DNA of 43,006 nt from Lysobacterales bacterium (GTDB taxonomy: Bacteria > Pseudomonadota > Gammaproteobacteria > Xanthomonadales > Xanthomonadaceae). The notes under the pieces are model-generated. The model was not told where the DNA came from and searched no databases. It worked only from the letters and a program-made list of their open reading frames with translations. Numbering within the stretch: the stretch's first letter is position 1; each line of letters opens with the position of its first letter. The position numbers were made by a program, and so were the translations under genes. Of this stretch, positions 19,355 to 28,175 are shown piece by piece. Location of the stretch: assembly GCA_017302035.1 (NCBI GenBank), contig JAFLEA010000019.1, positions 1-43,006 of the forward strand, given 5' to 3'.

Positions 19355-20645
19355 GGACACCCACCCTTCCCCGCACCTGGCGGCCCTGGTCGCCGAGGCC
19401 GAAACCCTCACCCGCCACGGGCGCCCGCAGGAAGCCCGCGGCCTGTGGGAAAAGGTCGTGGCGCTGGACCCGACTCATTCCACTGCGTTGAACCAGTTGG
19501 GGACCCAGGCCCTGGGACGCGGCGACCTGGCGCTGGCACGGTCCTACCTGGAACGCGCGGTGGCCTCCGACCCGCGCCTGGCCATGGCCCATGCCAGCCT
19601 GTCGCGACTGCATGCCATCGGCGGCGACCTGGAACGGGCGCTGGCTTCGATCGACACCGCCATCCAGATCGATCCGAGCGCCTGGGTACCCCAGATGGAG
19701 AAGGCGCGCCTGCTGGAGCAGACCGGCCAGGCGCGCGCGGCCGGCCTGCACTGGGGCAACACGCTGACCTACATGCCGGAGGCGCTGCAGCAGCAGGCGC
19801 ACATGCAGCAACTGGTCCTGCACGCGCAGGCCGCGGTGAAACGTACCCGGGACGAACTGGCCGCGCACCTGGAAGACAGCGTGGCCACGCTGCTGCAAGG
19901 CCACGACCGGCGCGAAACCGAGCGCATGCGCCACAGCCTGGACATCCTGTCCGGGCGCCGCAGCTTCGTCGTCGCCAAACCACTGACCCTGCCGATCCCG
20001 CGCCTGCCCGCGATCCCGATCTTCCATCGCGAGGACTTCGACTGGGCGCCTGAGGTCGAGGCCGCCTTTCCCGACGTGCTTGCCGAACTGCACGCCCTGC
20101 TCGAGCGGGACGAGGGTTTCGAACCCTACGTGCAGACCCCGGAGGGCGAGCCGCAGGGCCAGTTCGCCCCGCTGGACCGCAACCTCGACTGGGGCGCCTA
20201 CTTCCTGTGGAAGCACGGCCGCCGCATCGGGCACCAGGCCGACCGCTGCCCGAAGACCGAGGCCGCGCTCGCCCGGGCGCCACAGATGAAGGTGCCGGGC
20301 CGCGCGCCGGTGTCGTTCTTCTCGGCGCTCAAGCCGGGCGTGCACATCCCGCCGCACCATGGCGCCACCAATGCGCGCCTGACCGTGCACCTGCCGCTGA
20401 TCGTCCCGCCCGACTGCGCCTTGCGGGTGGGCGAGGAGATCCATGTCTGGGAACCGGGCAAGCTGGTGATGTTCGACGACACCATCCGCCACGAGGCGTG
20501 GAACCACAGCGACCGCCTGCGCGTGGTCCTGATCTTCGACGTCTGGCATCCGCTGCTCACGCCGCTCGAACGCGACCTGGTCGTCCGCATCACCGCCGGG
20601 CTGACGGGTTTCTACGGCGACAGCGCCGACCTGGGGGAACTGTGA
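19353..20645 (+). CDS. TPR protein with aspartyl/asparaginyl beta-hydroxylase domain
   Basis: Protein of 430 aa without a signal peptide. Residues 1-140 are TPR-like helical repeats ([47 protein letters not shown]). Residues 150-210 are a helical linker, and about 225-425 form an AspH-type 2-oxoglutarate/Fe(II) dioxygenase domain. Candidate iron ligands are His336 in [18 protein letters not shown] and His380 in [12 protein letters not shown], with a downstream Arg ([11 protein letters not shown]) for 2-oxoglutarate. The bacterial substrate is unknown. A GATAAT (19318-19323) lies 29 nt upstream. Its stop overlaps the GTG start of hslO (GTGA). With the TPR-sulfotransferase 2 kb downstream and a TonB receptor beyond, a role in modifying a peptide or protein is plausible but unproven. 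Confidence 0.88.
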   Translation: MDTHPSPHLAALVAEAETLTRHGRPQEARGLWEKVVALDPTHSTALNQLGTQALGRGDLALARSYLERAVASDPRLAMAHASLSRLHAIGGDLERALASIDTAIQIDPSAWVPQMEKARLLEQTGQARAAGLHWGNTLTYMPEALQQQAHMQQLVLHAQAAVKRTRDELAAHLEDSVATLLQGHDRRETERMRHSLDILSGRRSFVVAKPLTLPIPRLPAIPIFHREDFDWAPEVEAAFPDVLAELHALLERDEGFEPYVQTPEGEPQGQFAPLDRNLDWGAYFLWKHGRRIGHQADRCPKTEAALARAPQMKVPGRAPVSFFSALKPGVHIPPHHGATNARLTVHLPLIVPPDCALRVGEEIHVWEPGKLVMFDDTIRHEAWNHSDRLRVVLIFDVWHPLLTPLERDLVVRITAGLTGFYGDSADLGEL

Positions 20646-21526
20646 ACGAAAGCGACTCGCTGCTGCGCTTCCTGCTGCCCCGCGCCGGCGTGCGCGGCGT
20701 GCACGTGCGCCTGCACCACAGCTGGCTGGAACTGCTCGCGCATGCCAGCTACCCGCCCGGCGCGCAGCGGCTGCTGGGCCAGGCCTGCGCCGCCGCCGCG
20801 CTGCTGACCGCGCACGCCAAGGTCGACGGCCGCCTGTCGCTGCAGCTACGCGCCGCCGCCGGGCTGAGGCTGCTGTTCGCCGAATGCACCGCCGCCGGCA
20901 GCCTGCGCGGCATCGTCCAGCTCGACGAAGGTGCCGACGCGCCCGCCGACCTGGGCCTGCTGCCGCAGCCGACGCTGGCGGTCACCATCGAGAACCCGGG
21001 CCTGGATCCACGCGAACCGCTGCGCTACCAGAGCCTGGTGGAACTGTCCTCGGCCACCCTGGACGAGGTGCTGGAGGATTACTTCCGCCAGTCCGAACAG
21101 TTGCCCAGCCGCCTGCTGCTGGCCGCCGATGGCGGGCATGCCTGCGGGCTGATGCTGCAGAAGCTGCCTGGCGACGAGGGCGACCTGGACGGCTGGGCCC
21201 GCGCCGGCGCCCTGTTCGACACCCTCGGCAGCGCCGAACTGCTCGCCACCCCGGGACCGGAACTGCTGCATCGCCTGTTCCACGAGGAGGCGCCGCAGCA
21301 ACTGGCGGAGAAGGCGCTGGCCTTCGGTTGTACCTGCTCGCGCGAGCGGGTGGGGGCGATGCTGCAGTCGCTGGGAGAGACCGAAGCACGGGCCGCCGCC
21401 GAGTCCGGGCAGGCCGAGATCCGCTGCGGTTTCTGCGGTCGCAGCTATCGCTTCCCTTTGGCCGAAATCAGCGTATTGTTCGAGCAGCCAGCGGCGAATT
21501 CGCCGACGCCGGACCGGCTGCAATAA
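20642..21526 (+). CDS. hslO: Redox-regulated chaperone Hsp33
   Basis: Cytoplasmic holdase of 294 aa switched on by oxidation. The zinc/redox switch is complete: Cys230-x-Cys232 (FGCTCSRERVGAML) and Cys262-x-x-Cys265 (IRCGFCGRSYRF). The N-terminal substrate-binding domain is recognisable (LRGIVQL, LAVTIENPG, SLVELSSATLDEVLEDYFRQSEQLP). It starts with GTG at 20642, overlapping the hydroxylase stop, so it is probably translated by coupling. Length fits the family (about 290 aa). The functional call is secure; the link to the hydroxylase gene is worth noting because both depend on redox state or oxygen. Confidence 0.96.
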   Translation: MNESDSLLRFLLPRAGVRGVHVRLHHSWLELLAHASYPPGAQRLLGQACAAAALLTAHAKVDGRLSLQLRAAAGLRLLFAECTAAGSLRGIVQLDEGADAPADLGLLPQPTLAVTIENPGLDPREPLRYQSLVELSSATLDEVLEDYFRQSEQLPSRLLLAADGGHACGLMLQKLPGDEGDLDGWARAGALFDTLGSAELLATPGPELLHRLFHEEAPQQLAEKALAFGCTCSRERVGAMLQSLGETEARAAAESGQAEIRCGFCGRSYRFPLAEISVLFEQPAANSPTPDRLQ

Positions 21527-21560
21527 GGCCGGAACCTGGGGTCCAGAGGGGGGACGGCAC

Positions 21561-21589
21561 TTGTTAATCAAACGTAAATCCCATACGAT
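21561..21589 (+). promoter_or_regulatory. Sigma-70-like promoter for the exported hypothetical gene
   Basis: -35 TTGTTA (21561-21566), 17-nt spacer, -10 TACGAT (21584-21589), in a short AT-rich island. Predicted start near 21596 gives a leader of about 50 nt before ATG 21645. Confidence 0.7.
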
Positions 21590-21644
21590 CCAGATGCCGC
21601 ACGTCCGGGAACTGTCCCGCCACCTGCGGGTCTGAGAGACCGCC

Positions 21645-22532
21645 ATGTCCCTGCGCCGCCTGCCATTGCTGGCCGTACTGCTGACCGCGTTCTGCGCGGC
21701 CCCGGCCGTGCATGCCCAGAACCGGGCGACCGGGAACGACAAGGCCAAGCAGACCGTGCTGCCGGTGTGGAACAAGGGCAGCGGCAAGGTCGAGGCAGTC
21801 CTGCTGCTGGAGCCCACCGGCCAGACCGGACCGGGCGCGCGCTGGCGCTTCGGCAACAATTCCCTGGATGCCGCCTTCGGCCTGGGTGCGGGCGATTCGC
21901 TCGGCCTGCTCTGCAACGGCCCCGGCGGCGGCGACATCAATAGCCTGGCCAGTCATTGCCTGCTGGCCAGCCTGGGCGACGATTCCCATGCCACCGGGGC
22001 CGCGCGGCGCCTGTCGGCCACCACGGCCATCAGCCGCCAGGGCAACCGCTTCGGCCTGTCCGCCGGTACCACCCAGGGCGGCGGGCTGCCGGCCTGGCTG
22101 GGCGGCGAAGGCAGCGCCCTGGCCCGCGCCGACCGGGTCGAACAGAACGACCTGCAGGTGTTCGGACAGAAGAGTCTGGGTTCCGAGGCCTACGTTTCCA
22201 TCGCCGGCACCTACGCCCGCGCGCGCCTGGTGCCGCTGGCCGAGGCCGCCCCGGCCGTGGTCGACCACTGGGACAGCAAGAGCCTGAGCGTGGGCGGCGG
22301 CTATGGCCCCTTCAGCGCCAGCATCATCGGCCGGGTGGTCGACGTACCCGGCCAGCCGGACGGCAAGTGGGAAGGCCTGGGTCTGGGCCTGACCTGGCGC
22401 ACCCCGTGGAGCGGCCAGCTCACCGTGGGGGCGGAGAACGTGGTCACCCGCGGCAAGAACCCGTTCTCGCCGAGCAACGGCAACGCCGACGAAGGCACCG
22501 TGCCCTACGTGCGTTACGAGCAGGGGCTCTGA
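21645..22532 (+). CDS. Exported protein of unknown function, possible outer-membrane barrel
   Basis: I do not recognise this family. The 295-aa product has a clear signal peptide (MSLRRLPLLAVLLTAFCAAP, cleavage near residue 25 after VHA). The rest is rich in Gly, aromatic and alternating polar/hydrophobic residues (ARWRFGNNSLDAAFGLGAG, GLGLGLTWRTPWSGQLTVGAENVV), consistent with beta strands of an outer-membrane barrel. Two cysteines (in LGLLCNGPGG and SHCLLASL) lie close enough to form a disulfide. The C-terminal residue is Leu rather than the Phe typical of barrels. It has its own promoter (21561-21589) and stands alone between hslO and the sulfotransferase gene. A lineage-restricted envelope protein is the most I can say. 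Confidence 0.75.
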   Translation: MSLRRLPLLAVLLTAFCAAPAVHAQNRATGNDKAKQTVLPVWNKGSGKVEAVLLLEPTGQTGPGARWRFGNNSLDAAFGLGAGDSLGLLCNGPGGGDINSLASHCLLASLGDDSHATGAARRLSATTAISRQGNRFGLSAGTTQGGGLPAWLGGEGSALARADRVEQNDLQVFGQKSLGSEAYVSIAGTYARARLVPLAEAAPAVVDHWDSKSLSVGGGYGPFSASIIGRVVDVPGQPDGKWEGLGLGLTWRTPWSGQLTVGAENVVTRGKNPFSPSNGNADEGTVPYVRYEQGL

Positions 22533-22680
22533 GGCCCCGCTCATCCGCGCGCCGCACCGCGCGCGCGCAAGCCATCGACTCCGTGCCTTCCCGCCCGTCG
22601 CCGGCACAAGGCGGCGACCGTGCGTGCCTGTCCCCGAGCGATAATGGGCACCCTCCGCCGCACCTGCCCTCGACCTGCCG

Positions 22681-24522
22681 ATGACGGCCCCTGCTTCGCC
22701 ACCCGGATCCCTGCTGCAGCACGCGGCCAGCCTCGAGCGCGAAGGCCGGCGCGAGCCGGCGCTGGACGCGTTGCGCGCGGCCATGGCCGCCGCCGGCGCC
22801 GATCCGCAGCCACAGCTGGCCATCGCCCAAGCGGCGATGCGCCTGGGCGAGCCGGGCCTGGCCCTGGCGGCCATGCAGCGCGCGCTGGAACTGGTCCCTG
22901 GCGATCCCGCGCTGCACTTCCAGTTCGCCTGCCTGCTCGCGCATGAAGGGCGGCCTGGCGAGGCGGTCGGGCATTTCCAGGCCACGCTCGCCGCGCAGCC
23001 CGGACACGCCCAGGCGTGGTACCTGCTGGGCCTGGCCCTGCAGCGCTCGGGCCGCCACGGCGATGCGCTGGCGGCGCTGCGCCGCACCCACGCGCTGGCA
23101 CCGGACCATCCGCGCCTGCCGGCGGCCCTGGCCGAAGCCGAGTTCCACGCCGGCTACCCGGACGACGCGCTGCCGCTGTGGCAGGCACAACTGCAGGCGC
23201 GGCCTGACGACCTGCACGCGCTCCTGCGTACCGCCGAGACCTGCAACCGCCTCGGCCGCCACGACGAAGCCCTGGCCCTGCTGGGCGAGGCGGCCGCGCG
23301 GCAACCGCACGGCGACCTGTGGATGGCGCTGGCCCAGACCGCGGAGGACGTCGGCGACCGCGACGCGGCACGCCGGGCCTATCGCGCCGCGCTGGACGGC
23401 CAGCCCGGATGGGCCTTCCCGATCAGCGGCCTGCTCGGGCTGGATCGCGGCAAGGCCGACGACGCGCTGGTCACCCAGGCGCAAGTGCTGATGGCCGATT
23501 CGGCCCTGCCCGACCCGGACCGCGCCCTGATCGGCTACGAGCTGGGCAAGGTCCTCGACGGCCGCGGCCGCTACGACGACGCGATCGAGTGCTGGCACCA
23601 GGCCAACGCGGCGCGCCGGCGCATGATCGGGCCCGGCGACCCGCGAGGATTCGCCCGGGCCGTGGACCGGATCATCGCCACCCTGGACCGGCCGCGTCTG
23701 CAGGCCCGCAGCGCGCGCTGGCCGGGCAACCCGGATCGACGCCCGCTGCTGGTGGTCGGAATGCCCCGCAGCGGCACCACCCTCACCGAACAGATCCTTG
23801 CCGCGCATCCGGCCGGCCACGGCTGCGGCGAACTGCCGGACATCGCCCTGGCCGCACGCAACCTGGCGACCGCGGCCGGACCGGGCCGGGATTGGCCCGA
23901 ATGCATCGACGCCGTGCCGGATGCGGCCCTGGAGACGGCTGCGCGGCGCTACCTGGCGGCTGCGTCCCGGCATGCCCCGGCCGCGGCGCTGCGCCTGGTC
24001 GACAAGGCGCCGCTGAATTTCGTCCACCTCGGCCTGGTCGCCCTGCTGTTCCCGCACGCACGGGTGGTCTGGTGCCGGCGCGACCCGCGCGACATCGCCG
24101 TGTCGGTCTACGGAGAGAACTTCGCCCTGGAGGAGAAGCTGGCCTCGGACCTGGGCGACATCGGCCACTACATCAACCAGCAGACCCGGCTGATGCGCCA
24201 CTGGCAGGCCCAGCTGCCGCTGCCGGTGCTCGAGCTGCATTACGAGGAACTGGCCACCGATCCGGAAGCACAGGCGCGTCGACTGGTGGAGTTCGCCGGA
24301 CTCGAGTGGGATCCGGCCTGCCTCGACTTCCATCGCAGCGACCGTGGCGTGCAGACGCCCAGCCGCTGGCAGGTGAAACAGCCGATCTACACCCGCTCCA
24401 TCGGCCGCTGGCGCCACTACGAGCGCCACCTCGGCCCGCTGCTGGAAGCGCTGGACGCGGATGCCTATCCGCTGCCGACCGGCGCGGCGACCAGCGACCA
24501 GGCCAGCACGCCCTCGGCCTGA
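22681..24522 (+). CDS. TPR-containing sulfotransferase
   Basis: Protein of 613 aa. Residues 1-290 are tandem TPR-like repeats (LALAAMQRALELVPGDPALHFQFACLLAHEGRPGEA and similar blocks). Residues 350-590 are a sulfotransferase domain: the 5'-phosphosulfate-binding loop is VVGMPRSGTTLTEQIL (Gly360-Thr367), followed by DKAPLNFVHLGL, CRRDPRDIAVSVYGENF (3'-phosphate loop) and LHYEELATDPEAQARRLVEFAGL. It would use PAPS to sulfate a still unknown acceptor. There is no signal peptide, so it is cytosolic. ATG 22681 was chosen at the start of the TPR block; GATAAT at about 22640 is a possible -10. The 3' end overlaps the 3' end of the opposite-strand methyltransferase by 58 bp. Confidence 0.9.
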   Translation: MTAPASPPGSLLQHAASLEREGRREPALDALRAAMAAAGADPQPQLAIAQAAMRLGEPGLALAAMQRALELVPGDPALHFQFACLLAHEGRPGEAVGHFQATLAAQPGHAQAWYLLGLALQRSGRHGDALAALRRTHALAPDHPRLPAALAEAEFHAGYPDDALPLWQAQLQARPDDLHALLRTAETCNRLGRHDEALALLGEAAARQPHGDLWMALAQTAEDVGDRDAARRAYRAALDGQPGWAFPISGLLGLDRGKADDALVTQAQVLMADSALPDPDRALIGYELGKVLDGRGRYDDAIECWHQANAARRRMIGPGDPRGFARAVDRIIATLDRPRLQARSARWPGNPDRRPLLVVGMPRSGTTLTEQILAAHPAGHGCGELPDIALAARNLATAAGPGRDWPECIDAVPDAALETAARRYLAAASRHAPAAALRLVDKAPLNFVHLGLVALLFPHARVVWCRRDPRDIAVSVYGENFALEEKLASDLGDIGHYINQQTRLMRHWQAQLPLPVLELHYEELATDPEAQARRLVEFAGLEWDPACLDFHRSDRGVQTPSRWQVKQPIYTRSIGRWRHYERHLGPLLEALDADAYPLPTGAATSDQASTPSA

Positions 24523-25442
24523 GCCAGCTCCCCGGAACGCACCTCCATGTCCGGACGGGCCTGGCGCAACCGTTCCACGAGCTCCAGCAGGTGCTCCGGG
24601 GCCAGCGCGTGGGTGACCATCTCCGCCGTACGCAGGCGCGCACCTTCCAGTTCCCCGCGGTAGGCGTCCAGCGCAGCAATCGCCTCGCCGGCGTGGTCGG
24701 CAGCCACGCCGGCCAGCAGGTGGTGCACCGCCTCGCGCACCTCCAGCAGCAGGTCGGGCGCGGGTGAAGCCCGGGCCACGGTGACCAGGTCCTGGAGCGC
24801 ACGGTTGTAGCGCTCGCGCGCGGCGCCGGCAGCGGCCATGTCGTCGATCACCCGGTCCGAGCGGGCACGGGCGATCCACGGGATCGCAGCGCGCGCCGCC
24901 TGCAACAGGCCATCGTCGTCGAGCAGCCGCGCATGATGGGCCAGTTCCTCGCGCCCGACCCGTACCAGCACCGAATCGCGATGGTGCATCACCAGCGCAA
25001 GCAGGGCGCCGGGCCGCGATACCCGCAGACATTCGACCAGGGCCGGCCAGCGGTCGGCGTACTCGAATCCGAACTGGCTGACCACGCCGTCGAACGTGGC
25101 GTCGGCGAACGGAAGCGCCTCCATGCGCACGCCTGCATGGAAGCTCACCCTGGGATGCACGTCCGGCCGGTACCAGGCGGGCGCGAGCGCCGCCAGGTCC
25201 ACCGCGTCGATCCTCAGCGCGTCCCCGCGCGACTCCCACAGCAGCAGCGGCAGCGGCCCGTTGCCGGTGGCCAGGTCCAGGACCCGCGCCTGCGCGGGCA
25301 GGCCGGCGGCCAGATCGCGCCAGAATGCGCCGATCGCCCCGCCGTAGTTGCCGGCATAGCTGCCCGCGCAGGAATGCAGGCGGCCGCTGGACCAGTACCG
25401 GCTCCAGGCCCTGCTGCGCTCGTTGCCGCCGTCCCGGTCCAT
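24465..25442 (-). CDS. Class I SAM-dependent methyltransferase
   Basis: Cytoplasmic protein of 325 aa. SAM-binding motif I is RVLDLATGNGPLPLLL (about residues 50-65), followed by the acidic end of strand 2 (IDAVDLAAL), FHAGVRMEALPFADATFDGVVSQFGFEY (motifs II-III) and a C-terminal half that is mainly helical. It resembles the UbiE/Methyltransf_11 group, but nothing identifies its acceptor. ATG 25442 (MDRDGGNERSR) was chosen because the aromatic segment that usually precedes motif I follows directly. The gene is downstream of the TonB receptor on the same strand but separated from it by a strong terminator, and overlaps the sulfotransferase gene tail to tail. Confidence 0.88.
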   Translation of the reverse strand: MDRDGGNERSRAWSRYWSSGRLHSCAGSYAGNYGGAIGAFWRDLAAGLPAQARVLDLATGNGPLPLLLWESRGDALRIDAVDLAALAPAWYRPDVHPRVSFHAGVRMEALPFADATFDGVVSQFGFEYADRWPALVECLRVSRPGALLALVMHHRDSVLVRVGREELAHHARLLDDDGLLQAARAAIPWIARARSDRVIDDMAAAGAARERYNRALQDLVTVARASPAPDLLLEVREAVHHLLAGVAADHAGEAIAALDAYRGELEGARLRTAEMVTHALAPEHLLELVERLRQARPDMEVRSGELAQAEGVLAWSLVAAPVGSG

Positions 25443-25519
25443 CCATCCTCCGTGCGCCGGACCACAGGATGGCGGGCAAATGGCGCCGTGCCAAGCCTCG
25501 CCGCCGGGCCAGGCCGGGC

Positions 25520-25551
25520 AAAAAAAAGAAGGCCCCGTTTCCGGGGCCTTC
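25520..25551 (-). terminator. Canonical intrinsic terminator of the TonB receptor gene
   Basis: On the minus strand a perfect 10-bp stem (GAAGGCCCCG / CGGGGCCTTC, 25528-25551) with a GAAA loop is followed by eight T (25527-25520). It begins 23 nt after the receptor stop codon. It separates the receptor from the methyltransferase gene. Confidence 0.95.
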
Positions 25552-25574
25552 CAGGTACCGCAATCCAACCGCTA

Positions 25575-28172
25575 TCAGAACGACTGCGTGTAACGCAGGT
25601 ACACGGTACGGCCGTAGGCGTCGTACAGGTAGAAGTTCCACGGACGGCCATCGAACGCGACCAGTTCCGGGTAACGGTTGCCGACGTTCATCGCACCGAT
25701 CGCGACCTTGCCGTTCCACGGAGCCTGCCAGGCGACCTGCATGTCGTTGGTCGCATAGCCGCCCACGCGAGCGCCCGGCGCACCGGAAGAGCTCCGCGGG
25801 TTCTGCTGGCCGTCGATGTAGTTCACGTTCCAGGTGAAGGTCCAGTCCCCGAACGACCAGTCGTTGGACAGGTTGGCGCGCAGGTCCGGGCTGCCGAGGC
25901 GGCCGGCGTAGTCGACAACTTCGCCATTGATCGTGGTCACTTCGTACTTGTTGATCCACGACACGGTCAGGCGGTTCTGCAGGCGACCGGCGCCACCGAA
26001 GTCGAAGTCGGTGTTGGCGCGGAAGTCGACACCATTGGTCTGCAGGTCGCCCTCGTTGGCGTAGCCGGCGGTGATCTCGCGGATGCTGCCGTCGGCGCGG
26101 CGGGTGATGCTCAGGCCCGCCGGGATCGAACCCCATTCAGCCGGGTCCAGGTCCATGTTGATGATGTCCTGGGCGCTGATCTGCGAGATCGTGTCGGCCA
26201 CTTCGATGTGGTAGTAGTCGAGGCTCAGGTCCAGCCAATCGGTCGGGTCGTACACGAAGCCGACGGAGTACTGGTCCGACTGCTCCGAACTCAGGCTCGG
26301 GTTGGCGATGAAGTACGTATCGACCTGCAGCTGGCAGGTGGACGGCTGGGCCTGCGCGGCGCAGGACTTCGGGTCGTTGACCGGCTCGGCCGAGAACGAA
26401 CGCGCCTGGGTCAGGATGTCCAGGCCCGGGGCGCGGAAGCCCTGGCCCCACGAAGCGCGGACCGTCAGGTTGTCCAGCGGCTGCCAGCGCGCGGCGATCT
26501 TCGGCGAGAAGTCGTTGCCGTAGTCGCTGTACTTGTCGTAACGGCCGGCCAGGGTGATGTCGAAGCTGCTGGTGAACGGCAGCAGCCACTCGAAGTAGGC
26601 CGAGGTCACGTCGCGACCGCCGCCCGAGGAGCCACCCGAGGAGCCCAGCACCACGCCGGCCTGCGACAGCGAGTCGTAGACGTCGCTGAAGCGGTCTTCG
26701 CGGTATTCGGCGCCGACCACGGCGTTGGAGATGCCGCCACCCATTTCGAACAGGTCGAAGCTGACGTTGCCGTACACCTCGGCACTCTTGTAGAACGAGT
26801 TGCGGCCGATGGTCGCGGTGAAGCCCTTCAGCACTTCCGGCGCGGCACCGAACGGATTGGTGATCATGTAGTCGCCGGCGTTGGCAGCAGCGTTCGCCAG
26901 GCTGGAGATCACATAGCCGTTGCCGACTTCGATGTACTTGTACTGGGTGCGGCGGGCGCCGAAGTCGACCGAGACGGTGTCGGTCAGCTGGCCCTGGAAG
27001 CCGAGCAGGAAGTCGCTGTTGGTGGTGTCGGTGGTGTTGTCGCGGTTACCGGCCGCGGCGAAGCGGTGGTAGAAGTAGGTCGGGCGGCCGTCGCCGGTGC
27101 ACTTGGCACCGCACATGACCCCGCCATTGATGTCGTTCGGGGTGCCGTCATCGACCCGGATCACGCCCGGGACCGGCGCGTAACGGCCGAAGGTCTCGAC
27201 CTTGGTGGTGGTGGCGGTCATGTAGACCGTCCAGTCGTCGTTGATCTGGTAGTCGCCGCGGACGAACACCGAGGTGTTCTGGACCGAGGCTTCGTTGGCT
27301 GCCACCGAGTTGAAGTTGAACGAGCAACGGCCGTTCGGCAGGGTCCAGAAGCCATTCTTGGTGCAGTCGAAACCCGGGACGGCCTTGATGCTGCCAGCGC
27401 CACCGGTGGGGTTGGTCCAGGCGTAGTAGTTGTTGCCGTAGGTCGAAACGCCCAGGGTCTGGCCGCCGATCTGGTCGCGGGTGTAGACCATGCCGCGGCT
27501 GGAGTACGACGCGCCGCCGATCAGGCGGCCACGGTCGCTCGAGGTGCCGAACACGGCCGAGACGTCTTCCAGGTCGCCGCCGGTGACGTTGGTGGCGCCA
27601 TAGCCGTAGCGCAGCTCGGCGCCGTTGAAGTCCTTGCGCAGGATGATGTTGACCACGCCGCCGATCGCATCGGAGCCGTACACGGCCGAAGCGCCGTCGG
27701 ACAGGATTTCAATGCGCTCGACCGCGGCCAGCGGGATGGCGTTGAGGTCGGAGCCCGAGGAGGCCGACATCGGGTTGGTCGGGGCGCGGCGGCCGTCGAT
27801 CAGCACCAGGGTGCGGCCCGAGCCCAGGCCGCGCAGGTCGACGGTCGCGAGCGACTGGGCCGAGCTGCCCGACTGCGGGCGGAAGTTGCCGAAGGAGGCG
27901 AAGGTGCTGTCGCGCAGCACGTCGGCAACCGACACGTCGCCGGTGGCGTCGATGCTCGCGCGGTCGATCACGATGACCGGCACGGCGCCTTCGATCTCGG
28001 CGCGCTTCAGGCGCGAACCGGTGACCTCAATGCGGTCGAGGGTCTTGGCGTCTTCCTTATCCTTGTCGGACTCCTGGGCGAACACGGACACCGGAGCCAC
28101 AACGGCGCCAACCAGGCCGGCCATAAGGCCGTAGCGGACCGCATCGCTCAGGAGATTATGGGTCAACTTCAT
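25575..28172 (-). CDS. TonB-dependent outer-membrane receptor
   Basis: Outer-membrane active-transport receptor of 865 aa. The signal peptide ends near VSVFAQ (about residue 33), followed by the TonB-box region DAKTLDRIEVTGSRLKR. The plug domain has VDLRGLGSGRTLVLIDGRRAP and VERIEILSDGASAVYGSDAIGGVVNII. The 22-strand barrel ends with the typical terminal Phe (TVYLRYTQSF). Several cysteines in extracellular-loop regions (FDCTKNGFW, GRCSFNF, VMCGAKCTGDG, KSCAAQAQPSTCQLQ) could form disulfides. ATG 28172 was preferred to 28175 for spacing from GGAGAG. It belongs to the broad class often found for large organic or peptide substrates; the cargo is unknown. It has its own promoter and terminator, so it is a single-gene transcript. 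Confidence 0.95.
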   Translation of the reverse strand: MKLTHNLLSDAVRYGLMAGLVGAVVAPVSVFAQESDKDKEDAKTLDRIEVTGSRLKRAEIEGAVPVIVIDRASIDATGDVSVADVLRDSTFASFGNFRPQSGSSAQSLATVDLRGLGSGRTLVLIDGRRAPTNPMSASSGSDLNAIPLAAVERIEILSDGASAVYGSDAIGGVVNIILRKDFNGAELRYGYGATNVTGGDLEDVSAVFGTSSDRGRLIGGASYSSRGMVYTRDQIGGQTLGVSTYGNNYYAWTNPTGGAGSIKAVPGFDCTKNGFWTLPNGRCSFNFNSVAANEASVQNTSVFVRGDYQINDDWTVYMTATTTKVETFGRYAPVPGVIRVDDGTPNDINGGVMCGAKCTGDGRPTYFYHRFAAAGNRDNTTDTTNSDFLLGFQGQLTDTVSVDFGARRTQYKYIEVGNGYVISSLANAAANAGDYMITNPFGAAPEVLKGFTATIGRNSFYKSAEVYGNVSFDLFEMGGGISNAVVGAEYREDRFSDVYDSLSQAGVVLGSSGGSSGGGRDVTSAYFEWLLPFTSSFDITLAGRYDKYSDYGNDFSPKIAARWQPLDNLTVRASWGQGFRAPGLDILTQARSFSAEPVNDPKSCAAQAQPSTCQLQVDTYFIANPSLSSEQSDQYSVGFVYDPTDWLDLSLDYYHIEVADTISQISAQDIINMDLDPAEWGSIPAGLSITRRADGSIREITAGYANEGDLQTNGVDFRANTDFDFGGAGRLQNRLTVSWINKYEVTTINGEVVDYAGRLGSPDLRANLSNDWSFGDWTFTWNVNYIDGQQNPRSSSGAPGARVGGYATNDMQVAWQAPWNGKVAIGAMNVGNRYPELVAFDGRPWNFYLYDAYGRTVYLRYTQSF

Positions 28173-28175
28173 CAT

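Noticed and set aside
17427-20549. One long minus-strand frame reading through mtgA and the hydroxylase gene into the glycosyltransferase
   Set aside because: Only the last 343 codons (from 18458) show a protein family; the rest lies antisense to the hydroxylase gene or out of frame with mtgA.
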